Assembly: GCF_007655135.1 (NCBI RefSeq)
Contig: NC_045127.1
Location: forward strand, 14,517,001-14,581,000
Direction: 5' to 3'
Length of the DNA: 64,000 nucleotides
Source of the DNA: Punica granatum
Taxonomy: Eukaryota; Streptophyta; Magnoliopsida; Myrtales; Lythraceae
Positions 1 through 13,700 of this stretch are shown here, piece by piece. Both the position numbers and the translations under genes were made by a program. Numbering within the stretch: the stretch's first letter is position 1; the number at the start of each line of letters is the position of its first letter. The notes under the pieces are model-generated. The model was not told where the DNA came from, did no database searches, and saw only the letters and a program-made list of their open reading frames with translations.

Positions 1-40
1 TCAAAACAAGCTTTCCTCCCTTTAATAGACAATGACAAAC

Positions 41-1017
41 CATAGTTTTTAAAATCGGACCGGACCGGCAGATCGAACCAGTTTAATCGGGAACTGGACA
101 CCCACCCGGTCCGGTTCTGAATTTAACTTCATTTGCAAGTCGAACCCGGTCAAACCTATGAGAATCGGCCGGTTTTCTAAAAACCCACTGAAACCAATTG
201 AACTGTCCTAAAAATTGGTTCTTGATTTTAAAAGAAAAAATGTGATCTGAGAGAGGGGAAAAGAGAGAGAGCGAGGGGGGCAGCGACAGCCCCAACGCCT
301 GTTGTCTTCACCCAAGACGCGATCCGTGGTGACGGCTTAGGCGGCTTGCAACTTCGTATGGCCAGTGATGGTGGAGATCCGGCGACCATCACTCGGATTT
401 TCTCATTTTCCTTAGTTTGAGGTTGAAATTGAGGATGCAGTCAATGGGGAAATACAAGAGCTTTAGTCGGAATATGCAATGGTTGAAGCAGTAAGAGCGG
501 AGGTGGACTTAGCAAAAGAGGAATTCGTGAAATGAAATGGGATGCTTGCCTTGAGTTTTCTGCTTGGTTTGGGAAAAGAAATGGAGACAATGAGAAAGGA
601 AAAGAGACGTTGGGTTGTCGGGAAAGTGGAAAAAGAAAGAGAGATAGCGAGCCACCTTATTCATTTTCCTTTTTCTTTTCTTTTTTTTAATTTCAACTTT
701 TTTTTCTCTTTTTTGGTCAAACTGTTTCTTTTCAGTTTCCTAGCTCTAAACAAGTAAACATATGCTTTAATTTTATAAATATATATACATACGTGTATAA
801 TTATATATAACATATTATACAGATTATTTAAATGTTCCATTTTCCTATTCCATTAGAAGATATATGCAATTTTTCTTTTTGGGTGAAAGAGGCTATATAT
901 TTTTACAAATTACATTTAATTCTTTTTTTCTAAAAACCCGGTGGAACCCATTGAATCCCGGTTGAACACATAAACCCGTGAACCCAAGCTTTGACTAGTT
1001 CGGTTTTAAAAACTATG
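41..1017. mobile_element. Non-autonomous TIR DNA element
   Basis: The left end (catagtttttaaaatcgg) and the right end (ttcggttttaaaaactatg) are inverted copies of each other, and the next bases inside both ends are rich in ccggacc/ccggtt-type motifs. The interior (about 240-760) is a GA-rich and TC-rich non-coding stretch with no convincing protein. I could not find a clean target-site duplication. The ends resemble other plant elements with GGACCGG subterminal motifs, including the one at 28,412-30,149 in this window, so a hAT-like assignment is an inference. Confidence 0.55.
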
Positions 1018-1580
1018 CTACAAAAAATGTTGCATTTATCTATTTCTTTTTGCTGCGTAAATTTTCATTTATCTAAGCACTCTCTAGGAGCACCTTTATC
1101 ATCATTTATAGTGGGCTGCAGATAACATAATAAGGAAAAATATTTTTGATGATATTATCTCACCACGTGACATGAGAAACGCCAAATAAATAGCAATAGT
1201 ACATTAAAAAAGATAAATTAGACTGTAACAAATAGGATAGTGAATATTAAACTATTGGAGATTTTACAGCGATTGACTAGCAAAAACAACCACATAGTTG
1301 TTTTTATTTTAACCGTTTGATTTTAATAGATAAAATCTGAACCGTACATGTATCCTATTTTTATAACATGAAGATTCTATGCTCGTATTTTTACTTTCTA
1401 TATTTTTTATCACGCATCTTTTTAGCGATGCTTGGGCGAACACGAGAATTAATCGATATTCAGGTCATAACAGTTTCAGACAAAACCAACTGACTCAGTG
1501 CATAAAAAAATTACGGAAAACAATTATGGTTTTGAAAATTTTTTAAAAAATCAGCAATAATTAATCAATCAAATAAGTAT

Positions 1581-2429
1581 TAATTACATAGGTAGTCCAA
1601 AAAGTTTCATGAATGTTTCAGGTTGGTCCAAAATATTTTTTTGGTAACTTATTGGAACGAAAAGTTTCAAAATCGTTTCAATGTAGTGCATTCCGTCAAT
1701 TGGTCATGACGCCGTTAACATTTTACTGACGTGGCGCGTCCTATCTGTCACTTTTGTTACGTGAAACCAATCATAGTGCGCTGCGTTCATTTAAGAGAAC
1801 ATAAAATCTGAAAAAATACAATAAAAAATACAGAAAAAAAATAAAAAAATTCAGAAAATACTAAAAATATAGGAAATATTATTTAAAATTATTTTCAAAA
1901 TTTTTAAAAGTTTTGAAAATTTAAAAATATTTTTTTATTATTTTTAAAAGTTTTTTTAAAAAATTAATTTTAATTTTATATTATTTTTAAAAAATTTAAA
2001 ATAATAAAAATTATTTAAAATTTAAAATTAAAATTAAAATTAAAAGTTTAAAATTATTTTAAAAATTTTAAAAATTATTTAAAATTTAAAAGTTTTAAAA
2101 TTTTTATTATTTTTACATTATTTTAAAATTTTTAAAAATTTTTTTATTATTTTCTAAATTTTTTACTATTTTTTTATTTTCTGTATTTTTATTGGATTTT
2201 TTCAGATTTTTTGTCATTAAATGACGTGGCGCACTATGAGTGGTTCGACGTAATAAAAGTGACACATATGACGCGTCACATCAGTAAAATGTTAACGGCG
2301 TCAGGAGCAATTGACGGAATGCACTACATTGAAACGGTTTTGAAACTTTTTGTACCAACAAGTTACCAAAAACACATTTTGGATCAACTTGAAACATTCA
2401 TGAAACTTTTTAGATCACTGGTGCAATTA
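1581..2429. mobile_element. Fold-back MITE with ~200-bp inverted arms
   Basis: The arms at about 1581-1795 and 2215-2429 are reverse complements of each other. They share, in opposite order, aaaaagtttcatgaatgttt, tgtagtgcattccgtcaatt and gccgttaacattttactga. The middle 400 bp is almost pure A/T. There are several mismatches between the arms, so the insertion is old. The open frame at 2211-2438 lies inside the right arm and is not a gene. No transposase is present. Confidence 0.75.
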
Positions 2430-4683
2430 ACCCATTAAATAAAGACTAAAACTTGGCCAATAAAAAATAAAAAAGCAAAGGCTAAAAAAAAAAACTCAAT
2501 TCAACACAATCAGGGCAAATCATCACCGTCAACATTAAAAATTAAAAATTCACCAAAAAATAAAAATAAAAATAAAAATATACAAATTAAAAACAAAAAC
2601 CCTAATCCTCGAATTGATCGATCGACCAATTTGCTGCCCCCTGCCTGCGTCCCAACCGGGGGGACCAGTTTTGACGTCGACGCCAACTCGTCTCCACCCA
2701 ATCGGATGCCTGTCCTTCCCGTCTGTGCCTCCCACGCCCAGGCCTTCCACCTTCGGCTCTTTCTTTCTCCCGCCGGCTCTGATGTTCCCGCCAGAGCTTC
2801 CACCTGCCCGCTCCCACCCTGATTAATTGTTATAATTCTATTTCTTTTGTATGCAGAGATAGAATTTCATTTGTCATACAAATATGGGTCCGCCTTTGTC
2901 TGGATATTCTTTCAATTCTTTCTCTGATGATTTTCTTTTCGTCCAATAATATTGTACCAGATAACATCGTTAGCTCCACATTAACTGTTATCATTACAAT
3001 CTGACGGAATAATTGACTCGTGCTAGATACGCAATATGTATTTAACTAAAATTTAATTTTTTTAAAAAAAATTAAAAGAAAAGAAAGGGTGATTCAACTT
3101 AATAAGAGGAAAGAGGGAGGGGGACCGACAGTGGCTACGCCGGTAGTTACCGTCTCCCAATTGGGGTCGCCAGTCGCAGCAGGACACCAATTATATGAGT
3201 AGTGGCTGCAATCGGGGCACCCACCGCCGGAATCGAAAGAGCCCCGAAATTGGGGACTTTTTTATTTTGGCAGTGAGGGCCCTAGTTACGCCACTCGCAA
3301 TCTACAATCTGCTTATTTCTTTTTTTAAAGAAAAAAAACTTCTTTTTAAATTTTTTAAATTTTGAATTATTTTTTAATTAAATAAAAATATATAAGACCC
3401 ACTCGTCCAATCATGTTGTGCCATGAGGCACTGTTAGCTATCACCATTACATTTGACGAATAATTGACGATATACTAGAATCGCAGCAACACTTGAAAGT
3501 CGTGTCTTTCTATGCTATCTTTTAAAGATCTTGCTATATTTAGGAAAAAAAGTAAAGATCGTGCATTTTTGTGCTACTTTCAAAAGGACGTGTTATATTT
3601 AAAAAAAATACAAAGGTCGTGCTTTTATGGATAATTAGCCCAAAAGAAATGCACAAGCACTTAAAGGGTCCTTATAGTCTTGGTTCGATCGTATAGCGCG
3701 ACTCAATCATTTATGTACTTTTATTTTATTTTATTTATTATTTCTAAAAGTATGAAAATATTATTTTTATTGAACCAATTGTTTCACTCTAATTTAATTT
3801 TGAGCTGGGTTTGACCTGTTTTGGGCGTGGCCGAGCGTTGTCCAATAGATTTGTGGTTGAAACTATAAAAAGGAAAAGCATCGGTAGGGAATTTTCGCAT
3901 TACAAAAATATGACATACGTACGGTTGTTACCTAGTAAAATATAATCGCTAAAATGAAAAAATCATAACGGTTGTTTTTTCAGCTAACCGTGATAACATC
4001 ACCTTAAACTACTGAGTATGTAATTGTCATAATTATTCAGATTGTAATAATTGTGTTAGTTGTCCCTCACAATTGACCATGTGAATTTAATGGGGAAGAT
4101 CTCATTTGTTTCCCAATGGTTAACTGCTTTCTGCTTTCATTATAATACTTCTTTTTTTAAATTATTATTCTGATCCTAATGTTTGAATTTCCAAAAGTCT
4201 TTTGTCCACTTTGATGCTAATGTTTGAATTTCCAAAATTCTATTGATATACATTAATTTAAGAATAAATATTTCAAATATAAAAAAAAATATAATAGTAG
4301 AAATCTTTGAACACCACTGAGGCTCTCAACGATTTAGAGCAAGACCCCCATTCCTCAAGATTGATATGACAAATTGGTACGTCTGACATCTTAATCTTAA
4401 AGACAAGCTACTATCATGTAATAGTTTTGTGGATAAAAAAATTATTTAAAATAAAAGGAAAAAAACAACAACGATAAAGAGTCTACCCAAGGTGCTCAAC
4501 TACTACTAAGGCCCAAGGTGACCTAGGGTGAGTAGTGACCACCATCGAGCTCCTAATCCATTCGCCCTCGCACTCTCCCTAGAGATCATTGTAGCTAGTA
4601 GTCTTCGACCTCGTCAAGGTGGTGGTCGTTGCCATATGACATTGATTTACCTACTCTTTGTTCTCGGTTTTCTTTTTTCTACG
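2430..4683. other. Intergenic, no gene seen
   Basis: Mostly AT-rich sequence with two short GC-richer islands at about 2630-2820 and 3110-3290. The first island is open in several frames on both strands, which is what GC-rich DNA gives by chance, and I recognise no domain. Around 3490-3640 a degenerate direct repeat (aaagatcgtgc / aaaggtcgtgc) occurs. No RNA gene or complete element could be supported. Confidence 0.5.
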
Positions 4684-4845
4684 GTTTTTTTTGTGTGTGT
4701 ACCTTGTATCCAGTTGAGCCTTGAATCAGCCTATTAAGGGGTGGAGTTCTTATAATCAAGGATTTTCTCCAGTCTAAAGAGTCGAACTTAAGACCTTGTT
4801 TAAGAGGTACAAGAGCCGAACTGCTTGAATAACCCTTGTTAGTCC
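4684..4845 (-). mobile_element. tRNA-type SINE, old copy
   Basis: Read on the minus strand from about 4845, the sequence has a box A-like ttcaagcagttcgg, then a box B-like aagttcgactc, and ends in an A-rich tail near 4690. The arrangement and wording match the better-preserved SINE at 7043-7215. The boundaries are approximate because no target duplication is visible. Confidence 0.45.
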
Positions 4846-5219
4846 TTTTTCTTTTTTGTATTTCGTAGATTTTAAATTGATTTTGTTTTTATAGGAAATT
4901 CTAAGGCTGATAAAAAAATTGCTTTCCCCAAAAACCTAATATGAACCGAACCGCCCTGAATTTTTGGTTTGTCTAGAGCACGATTCGGTTCTAGTGCCTG
5001 TTTCTCATCCTTTTGTAGGTTTCAATTATGGGGTTCGGGTTTGGAAATTAGATACCCGAATACCCCAACCTGAATGAGTTTACATAATAATATAAAAAAA
5101 AAATTACAATATGTTATTTTAAATATTTGATAGATGAGCCTAAGCTAAACCTAGCCCAATAGCTCAGCTTAACCAAGCTAATCAAAATATTACAGTTCAT
5201 GGTTTACTTTATATCTACC

Positions 5220-5245
5220 TTTCTCTCTCTCTCTCTCTCTCTTCT
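5220..5245. repeat. CT microsatellite
   Basis: A run of about eleven CT dinucleotides followed by a C-rich stretch. It falls in a short open frame that has no recognisable product. Confidence 0.7.
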
Positions 5246-5855
5246 CCCCCTTGATCATTTATCATTCTCAATTCCACTCCAAACCGTATCTTTTTTCATC
5301 TCCTCCTACCTCTGCTACGCAGCTAAGCCTCACAATCATGAAGGTCGAAGGGGACAACTTTTGATTCTTGAAGATCTTTTTTATTTCTGCACTCTCTGTA
5401 CTGTTGGTTTTTAGTTTTATTCTTATGTTGTTTTTATTAGGTAATCCAACGACCGACCCGTGAAAACTCGTACGCGTAAGGGTTTGTTATTTTCTTAATT
5501 TCGGTTTTGGTTCTCAAGGAGGGGTTTTAAAATTCTGAGCTGATGAAAGCGGTGCCTCAAAATTTTACCCGAAACCAATTCAACCCGAACTGTGATCATC
5601 ACCCCTAGGAAATTCCTTGTTAACAAATGTTATATAAAGGAACTTGTGATGCCACACCAGCAGTTGCCACCGCCTCGGTGTAATTGAGGCAACCACTTTG
5701 GCAGCGAATGACCTCAAGTTGTTGAGTAGTTGCCAATACGAGGATCCCCCTTGAGACTGAGATTTTAAAGGTCATAATTTGGGATTTTGATGACCCACCC
5801 CTAAAATCTTAAAACCCTAAAATACAAGGACTCCACCCCTAAAACCGAGATCTTA

Positions 5856-6062
5856 ATGGTGCGTTTGATTTTAGAGTTAAAGTAAGTTTGATTTTGATTT
5901 TGATTTTGATTTTGATTTTGATTTTGATTTTGATTGTGGAAAATGACAAATGAGATGAAATTATAAATTTGACTTGAGAAACGTGTATTTTTGTTGTGTA
6001 GTATGTTGAGTTAAAATCAAAATCATGATTCTAAAATCAAACTTACAAATCAAACGGGGCCA
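5856..6062. mobile_element. Short MITE, GTTTGATTT family
   Basis: The ends gtgcgtttgattttagag and tcaaacttacaaatcaaac form a TIR pair. The interior carries a simple (ttttga)n repeat at about 5887-5935. Related elements lie at 8680-8871, 51,801-52,043, 58,137-58,689 and 59,996-60,178. Confidence 0.65.
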
Positions 6063-6789
6063 ATGTCATAATTCGGGATTTTGATGTTGAGGCAGGGAGA
6101 GCCTCGCCTCGCCAAAAGCGAATGCCGACGCCCTAAATAGCATATGCCTGTTGACAACCTCGGGTAAAGTACCATTTGTCATTTCCATTTTTCTTAGGGG
6201 TTTGGTTCCATTTAATCTACGATTTTTCCTAGAAAAATCCAAACATTCGGTGCTATTTTACAGCATTGGCTACAAATCTAACCATTGTAATCATTTTCTG
6301 GAATTAAAACTTAACAATTGTGGTTGGTAAATAGATTGAATTCGAAATAGGTGGATTCTCAAATTATAACGAGATTATGATTGTGAATCCCACATCTTAA
6401 CTATATAAAAATAAATTCTATATTATATTTTCGTTCGCATTTCTAATAATCAAATATATTTGTCAAACACAATAATCTCACATTTCAACCTATAAAGCAA
6501 GTAAAATGATTCCGTGGCTATTTTTTTCTTATATAATCTTCATGTTCCATGTAATCAAACAATACCCGAACCAAATGTCCCTTTAATTTTTAAAAAAATT
6601 ATTCCAATTATTTACACGACAATAGATTTGATGGAAATTCCAATCCTTAGCCAAAGTGGACTAACCAATATGAAATGTTAAGGACAAAATTGGACAAATA
6701 AAAGAATTAGGTTGAAATTGAAAAACAACTAAAAATTTATGATTACAATAGTTTATTTCTATCAAGTTATCATGATCAACGAGACGGAG

Positions 6790-7000
6790 TGTTATTATTA
6801 TTTTTTTCAAGAATAGGTCGGAGCATCATTTAATAATATATCTCAAACAATGAAAGTGCAATTTTGTTTCCTTAAGTAATGTTTTAAGTTCGAGTCTTGT
6901 GAATGGAGATAATATTTAATTGGGAGAGTTTTATCTCTTAGTAAGCCGACCCAACTCGATTGGATTCGTTGAATTTCTGAATTCCCACAGAAAAAAGAAT
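6790..7000 (+). mobile_element. tRNA-type SINE-like segment
   Basis: It carries box B-like ttaagttcgagtcttgtgaa and a downstream segment (taagccgacccaactcgatt) related to the 3' part of the SINE at 7043-7215 in the opposite orientation, then an A-rich end near 6990. The head is poorly preserved, so the start is a guess. Confidence 0.4.
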
Positions 7001-7042
7001 GAGAGTCCAATTTATTCAAAAAATTTCAATTAGATATTCTTT

Positions 7043-7215
7043 TTTTCTTTCGATGTGAATCATGGTATTCGAAAGTCCAATTGGGCCGAACTAATCCAGT
7101 CAAGCCGGGTCTAGTAAAGTTTTCAAAGTGTGAATTTTCTGTATTCATAAAGACTCGAATCAGAGACCTTGTTTAAGCGGAACAAGTACCGAACCGCTTG
7201 AACCAATCCACGTCG
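7043..7215 (-). mobile_element. tRNA-derived SINE (Au-like)
   Basis: On the minus strand the element begins with ggttcaagcggttcgg (box A-like), continues with a box B (ctgattcgagtc), and ends in an A-rich tail (poly-T on the plus strand at 7041-7050). It is flanked by a 20-bp direct repeat, atttcaattagatattcttt, at 7023-7042 and 7216-7235. That is the target-site duplication expected for LINE-assisted insertion. The box spacing and wording recall the plant Au SINE family; this is from memory of the family, not a search. Confidence 0.72.
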
Positions 7216-7235
7216 ATTTCAATTAGATATTCTTT

Positions 7236-8679
7236 ATTATAGCTTCCAAGTGTCGTTTCTGATATTGCATGTTCTGAATGAGGTTATTTCCTTGTCTACT
7301 CGAGATAGACAAGGACATATTTCACAATATAGTTTGGGTTTACGGTGTGGGTGGGAAGATTGAACTGGAGACAGAGAAAGAATAATGTTTTAAAATTCAG
7401 TGTGATGGAATGCTCAATGCGGTCAAATTTGTTTATGACGTACCATATTTCAATTAAAACGGGTTCCTTCTAATTTCCGAAAGTTCTTCTAACCGTAGCG
7501 CACCCTACTTGAAATCCGGTGATATAAGAGGACAAAAATTAATGATACATATGAAGATTTTATGGTGGTAATTTTATGGTGGGATTCTGAGTTCAAATAC
7601 CGATCAAAGGTGTTCTCTCTATTCTATCTCCAGCAAGGAGATAGAAATTCAACGTGGATTGATGGACTGGTTTTGATGATGGAGAATTGTTGCATGAAGG
7701 TAGTGGACCGAGATTATTAATTTTTCAAAAGGCTTGTTGTAATTGTAGTGTTCTTACTTAATATGATATTCACGTTTATGTTCTTACTCAATCAATGTAT
7801 CACACTCTTGTAATTTTTAATTGGATATTTTCCTTTGTATCCGCTTTTACAACGAATCGATTTTTGAAGGATCTCATTATCAATTGAGGAAAAAAATGGA
7901 AATTTTATGTAGTTTTTATAAGGGCAAATGACCTAAAAAACACATGGTTTCTCCTTTTTATCAAATTTATCTGCACTCTCTTCTTATCACATAACAAATC
8001 AAATGTTTTTAAATTTTATCAAATCTATTCACAGTTAAAATTGGCGAGAGTACTTTTTTTATTAATAAACCTGGGAATTTGGTACATGTATTTTAAGAAC
8101 TACAGTGTTTGGGCTTGGAATATATCATTTACCATATAGTTCTCCCATCTATTTATTTATAGCATTAGAAAAAAAACTGTCGAAATGGTTCCCTTCAATG
8201 TTTAATTTTGTTATGAGCAAATAAATAGTTTCAAAATCAACTAAATTTTTCTTGCCCAAAAAAAAAGAAAACTAATTTTTGTGATGCAAGTGAAGGTGGT
8301 CAAAAGCGAATTTCAAAATAAAATAGTAGAGCATTTACAAAATCAAAAAATTCATATTGCACTATTATAATTTTCAATACTTAGGAAATATTTTTACATT
8401 TATATATGATTATAATTTTTATAGAGCTGTAATTAAGACTCAATAAATGATTCTTACATATCTATACTAATATATCCGTACTAATATATAAAGTCAGAGA
8501 TGGTCTTTTCGTCAAACTTTCATCTTCCCAAAATACCTTAATACATATGTTTCATTTTTTACAAGTCACTAAATAAAAACAAAATTGTAAATTCAACAAT
8601 ATACTTACTCAATTCCCCTCTTTTCTCTCACTCTCTCTCTCTTCCTTCCTCACCCCAAATCCAACGTGGAACACTTATG
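7236..8679. other. Intergenic, no gene seen
   Basis: AT-rich, with no frame that looks like protein. A box B-like segment near 7590 could be another decayed SINE, but it lacks a tail and a target duplication. Confidence 0.5.
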
Positions 8680-8871
8680 ATGCGTTTGGTTTCAGAGTTA
8701 AAATAACTTTGATTTTGATTGTGGAAAATGACAAATAATTGTGTAGTGTGTTGAGTTAAAGTTAAAGTTAAAATTTTTGACTCGGGAAATGTGTATTTTT
8801 GTTGTATAGTGTGTTGAATTAAAATTAAAATTAAAATTTTTGTAATTTTAACTGCGAAACCAAACGGAGCA
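8680..8871. mobile_element. Short MITE, GTTTGGTTT family
   Basis: The ends tgcgtttggtttcagagtta and ctgcgaaaccaaacggagca are inverted relatives of each other. The interior contains two copies of a unit ending in tgtgtatttttgttgta, similar to the MITE at 5856-6062. Confidence 0.6.
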
Positions 8872-11800
8872 TTACTTTTTTATAAAAAATAATTTATTAA
8901 TATTTCTCATAGTTTATTACAGTAGTTTTTAGTTTTTATTACAAAAAACTCACTCGAATTTTATTTTGTGTAAAATATAATAAGATAAAGAATTTACTGT
9001 AACCGATTCACAAGGTTTAATGAACACTGTGGCGTAGAGCGGGTATTCATCTAGTATTTATAAAGCAAAACAATGCTTTCCTTTTTTGATACAAATTATA
9101 TATAAAAACCATAAAGAGCGAGGTTAAAAAAATAATAAATATATATTAATTTATATATTTTTGAAGCTATTCAGCGAAAATAAAAAAACGTAGAATTGTA
9201 AGATGTCTAGGGTTAGAATTGAGTTTTTCATAATAATAATGATGGCAAATATATGGTACCTTAATCATTTGTCCTTCCTTTTGCGTTGCCCGGGAACAAT
9301 AATATTTACTGTTTACACACATCGTTATACCACAAAACTTATTGTATTCTGTCATAGTCCGCAACTTGATTGATGGCAGCAGGTATTTCATTGAAAACTA
9401 GAAAAGGTTGATTGCATTAGCAGAGATCGTCCGTAAGAAACTAGTTTTTTTTTTTTGGATAAGTATTTATAAGGAAGTTGTTATAGTTCTTCCTTTTTTA
9501 ATTTGTGACCATGTATTTAGCTAAGATTTATTTTTCTTCAATCCTATTTTGATTCAAGTTCTTTTGGTTCTCATATAACTTGATGATGTACTATAAAACA
9601 GTTAGCTAGATATTTTGTGCTTCCAAAAAAATTAGATATTTGTTATTCTTAGGTCATGAAAGTTTGTGTTTTATTTATGTGAAGATGTTAACGTGTATAA
9701 TCATATATATATATATTTTGAATTTTATTTTGAAGATTATATAATAGATGATTTTTCATCTTCCATAACTAAAAAAGTTTTAGAGTTCCATAAATGATAT
9801 GGTTCAACAATACTGTGCCATTTTTCGAATTGTGATTTGTGAGAATTTCAAGAGTCATTCAATCACGAGTTACCTACATCTTATATGGCAATGTCCGACG
9901 TTTCGTTCTGATTTTTATAATTATATATAGATGCTGCAGTCTTATTTTTAATGGATAAGTACAAAATCTATTCTTTGAAAGCACACTGTTAATTTTAGTT
10001 TTCTTTACCAGCCACAATGAATTAAGAAAGAAAAAGGGGTTATAAAAGAATCCGATTATTTAATTGGTTGGACTTTTAATTGTGCCGGAAATTACTTTAC
10101 AATGGGGCCTGCAGAGGATTATGTGCAATGATGAAGATTTGGTGCAATGATTTAATAATGGGTTTCCCTTAGTTTTCTCTGTTATCTTTCGCACACCTTT
10201 GCCAGGCCGCTTCAAGCACTGACAATGTCTCTCTTTAGCGCATTACAATTTCTTATATCATAATAAATTGTCTAGTTGCCGTTTGGTCTCTTGTTTCTTA
10301 TATTTTTAATTTTTCTAAGGAGTATTGCTAAATTCTTCTCTCTTTTTCTCATTAACGTTTATCGACATCTAATAATCAATGTTTATTATATATAAGTATA
10401 ATGATGATATTTAAGCACTTTGTGAGATGAATACTTTAATTTTTTTAATAAATTTTCTTAGGGTCAAGCTTTTGGCCCACTGAAAAGAAGTCGTTATATA
10501 GATTAATACGAAGTGCTGTCTCTATCGACTGTAAAAACGGTGCATCCAACACGGTTGATCATTTCATGGACATTTTATATGGTGTCTTTCATAGACAACA
10601 TTTATGATGAATATTGACAAAATAAACTTTTCATGTACTAGTGTTTCTATCTTTTCAAGAAAACTAGTAAGCTTTACTTTTTACTTTTTTTTTCAATGCT
10701 TAAAGTAAAGAAGTACACGTAAATTCATTTTCTTCTGTAATTTTATGGAATATAAAAAGTGAAAATAAGTTTTCATACTTCAATTAATAAAACATACCTT
10801 GTCTAAAGTTTGGTGTTATTCTTACTACTTGACCTTTTATTTGTTCCAATAGAAAAAAAAGAAGAAGGGGACACTGGAAGTTCTACAAAAACAAATAGAT
10901 TTACACTTTTCTCGATAATTTTCAAATTTCTTGAGTTTGTGGGTTTTTCCCCCTAATATTTCGACATATTATAATATAAATTTAAAATCTTGAAATTCAA
11001 AAACTTTGATTATTCTTTTCTTTGGGTGAACAAACCTAAGGAAATTAAGTAGAAAACAGCGCGAGGATTTGGAGGCAAAAGGAAGATATGGGTGTCTCGG
11101 GATGTCTTAACACAAATGCAGAGAATGAAGGAGACAAAAAACGTATCGTCCGACGACCGAAATTAATGAACTCGAGGTGAAGAATCCTTTTGAAATCAAC
11201 TTTTTCAACCTCACTTTCTTCATAGAATGTAATGCACTAATCCTGATAATGTTGAAAAGCAACAAATTGGGATTACGTTCAACTCAAAGTATTAGTTATT
11301 CAATTGTGATATTCAACTCTCTTATAAATTTATACTTTTATTTTTTTACTAACTCATCACTATAGTATCTTTCAATTTTCAACTAACAATACTCGTTCTT
11401 ACGTGCTCATGGAGTCTTTTTATGGTCATCTTTTTGTGGCATATGCCCTTTAACAAATAGAGTTAGAATGACTCCTGCGCTAGATAATAAAAATTTAGAA
11501 TTATGAGATTTTGTATTCGAATTCATTTAGTGGTTTCCTACAACCATCTAATTCCCCTCTTTCTATTCTTTGAAATACCCATGTGACCTCCCTAGCTCAT
11601 AGAGCTGCGAGGTACTCCTACTGGACTTTGAATTTCTATATTGTAGGTAATTAAAATCCACTCACAAGTATCATATGAAATGTAATTCGTCAATTTAACC
11701 ATATTTTTCGTGCTTTCTGAATGTTATATTTAAAATTCTATTAACTGACCTTTAGATGTATGTTATGTGGAAGAAGCGTGTACAGACTGAAACAAGCCAA

Positions 11801-13400
11801 AAAAAAGAGAATTAATAATTTTTTAGATTATAAAGGCGGTTCAGGTCTAGTATAATGAAAGATAAATCATAAATAACTAATAAAGAGGTATGCTGCCACT
11901 TCTACACCAACGAGCGAAGATGTGCATCACTGCATTATATTCTCTTTTAATTAATAAATAGACAGGAAAAACCTTTTGTCTTGTCAAATATTGGTCCGGT
12001 TATTTTTTTTTCTCATGGGTCATGAGATTGCCATTTGTGGCAAGTATTTTACTCAAGGAAGCATTTCTTGTGTTATTTTTTGGCAACTATTTTTCCATGA
12101 GTAATTCTCGCGTTGTATGTTCCCCCACCCCAAAAAAACAAAACAAAACAAAACAAAAGACCCACCCCCACCCAAAAAATCCCCAACACCCAAACCACCA
12201 GGGAAAAAAAATCCAAATCAGAGTGACCGAAAACTTCTCAATCGGTTAAAAATATGCAGTACTTGATGGTACCATCAAAATAAGTTTAGACTCACCATTT
12301 GCTCCCATTAGCCACGAACTTGCAATTCACAGTTTCAAATTCGTGTAACCTAATCTAAGACGATTTATACCTTAGAAATTTTCATGGACAATTGTCCACT
12401 TTAAACTCCAATCTTCTTAAGAGTTAAACTAGTACTCATATTTACAACTTCAATATATTAAACTCTCCATATACGGCAGATCTCTGAGGATCACGCGGCT
12501 AGCATACAAAGTCCTTGTCATATCATTGGTCCATTGCTTATGCAACTAGTAGCTACCATGAGTTTGAGTGATAGAGAGTCAATCCAATTTACTTCTCCGG
12601 AGATCTACCGTTATATTTCAATCGGTTAGACACTAATAATGTGAAGTTTAAGTTTGCAACCATATATTGCAACCCGAAGTTCACAATGAACCATGAACCA
12701 TTCTAATATTGCTATTTTCAGATTGAAAGAAGAATGCAGTTTGCTATATTACTTCTGTGTATCATAATTTTAGGAGACTAGCATTTCTTTTATTGATCTC
12801 CAATAATCATATGTAATGCACAAAATGAAACTCGCGTAGGAAAATTTAACATATACTAATGATCAAAGGAATGCCTGCAATGCAATCGGCCAGTACATTT
12901 GCCAAATTCAGGTTCATGAGTCTGCATCAAGATGTGGAATGTAAATGGTCTAATACTATGGATTTACGCCATTGCAATTTATAAACACTTTGATACAATA
13001 TAATCATATACTTGAGGGATTCTTCTGTCTAGTTTATAAACGGTTTAAGGATCTTTTTCTCCGTCATTTCAACAATTCGTAATGACCCAACACCAATATG
13101 ACAGTGAGGAAGAGCCCATAAATCATCCATGGGATGGAAGAAACTCCCACAATATATGGTCTGATCACAGGAAGCAAGCAATGGTAGCCTAAGTTGGCCT
13201 ACGGGGTCCAAGGATTGAACTTTGAAGAAGTGGGAAAACATGGGCTTCTTCTGAATAACATTATCATCAAATCATAATTAAAAAAAAAAAAACCTCAAGC
13301 AAGCTGAAAATTATAAAATGAAAAATGCAAAAAAAAAATTGTGAAACAAAATATAGAAATGATATAATATTAATAATATTGTATGAACAAAAAGGTACGG
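8872..13400. other. Intergenic, upstream of the Aux/IAA gene
   Basis: AT-rich. A possible decayed Helitron 3' end (ending ctagt at about 9055) is too weak to call. An (aaaac)n tract lies at about 12,140-12,160. Short open frames (for example 11,177-11,365 and 12,022-12,249) are AT-rich chance frames without domains. No RNA gene was recognised. Confidence 0.5.
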
Positions 13401-13429
13401 ATATGGTGTTGAGTAGTGCTTGGCGCACT

Positions 13430-13700
13430 AGCAGACATGGCTGCCCCACCACCATCATCATCCTCTCCACCCACCTAACCCTCCCCTCTCTCCTTCCCTT
13501 TTGTTCCCTCCCTCCCCTGCCCTGCCCCCATCTCTTCCTCGTCCTCCTCCTCCTCAAAACTCTCCTCTCCTTCCTTCCACCCAACTCAGCTTCCTTCACC
13601 AAACCCACCTCCCTTTCTTTCTCCCCGAACACCTGGTCTTGCTGGTGACTGCATTTATCACGTAAAAGGTTGGTTCTTTCGAGGTTTGTGTCCGTCGAGC
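13430..13700 (+). promoter_or_regulatory. Pyrimidine-rich leader of the Aux/IAA gene
   Basis: About 200 bases of C/T-rich DNA (13,440-13,640) sit directly upstream of the Aux/IAA start codon at 13,701. This is typical of a plant 5' untranslated leader. The open frames seen across it on both strands are low-complexity by-products. I could not fix a transcription start or a TATA box. Confidence 0.4.

Noticed and set aside
2211..2438. 75-residue open frame
   Set aside because: It lies entirely in the right arm of a fold-back MITE.
13267..13648. Overlapping open frames on both strands upstream of the Aux/IAA gene
   Set aside because: They follow a C/T-rich tract. Low-complexity composition keeps frames open, no domain is visible, and the tract fits a 5' leader.
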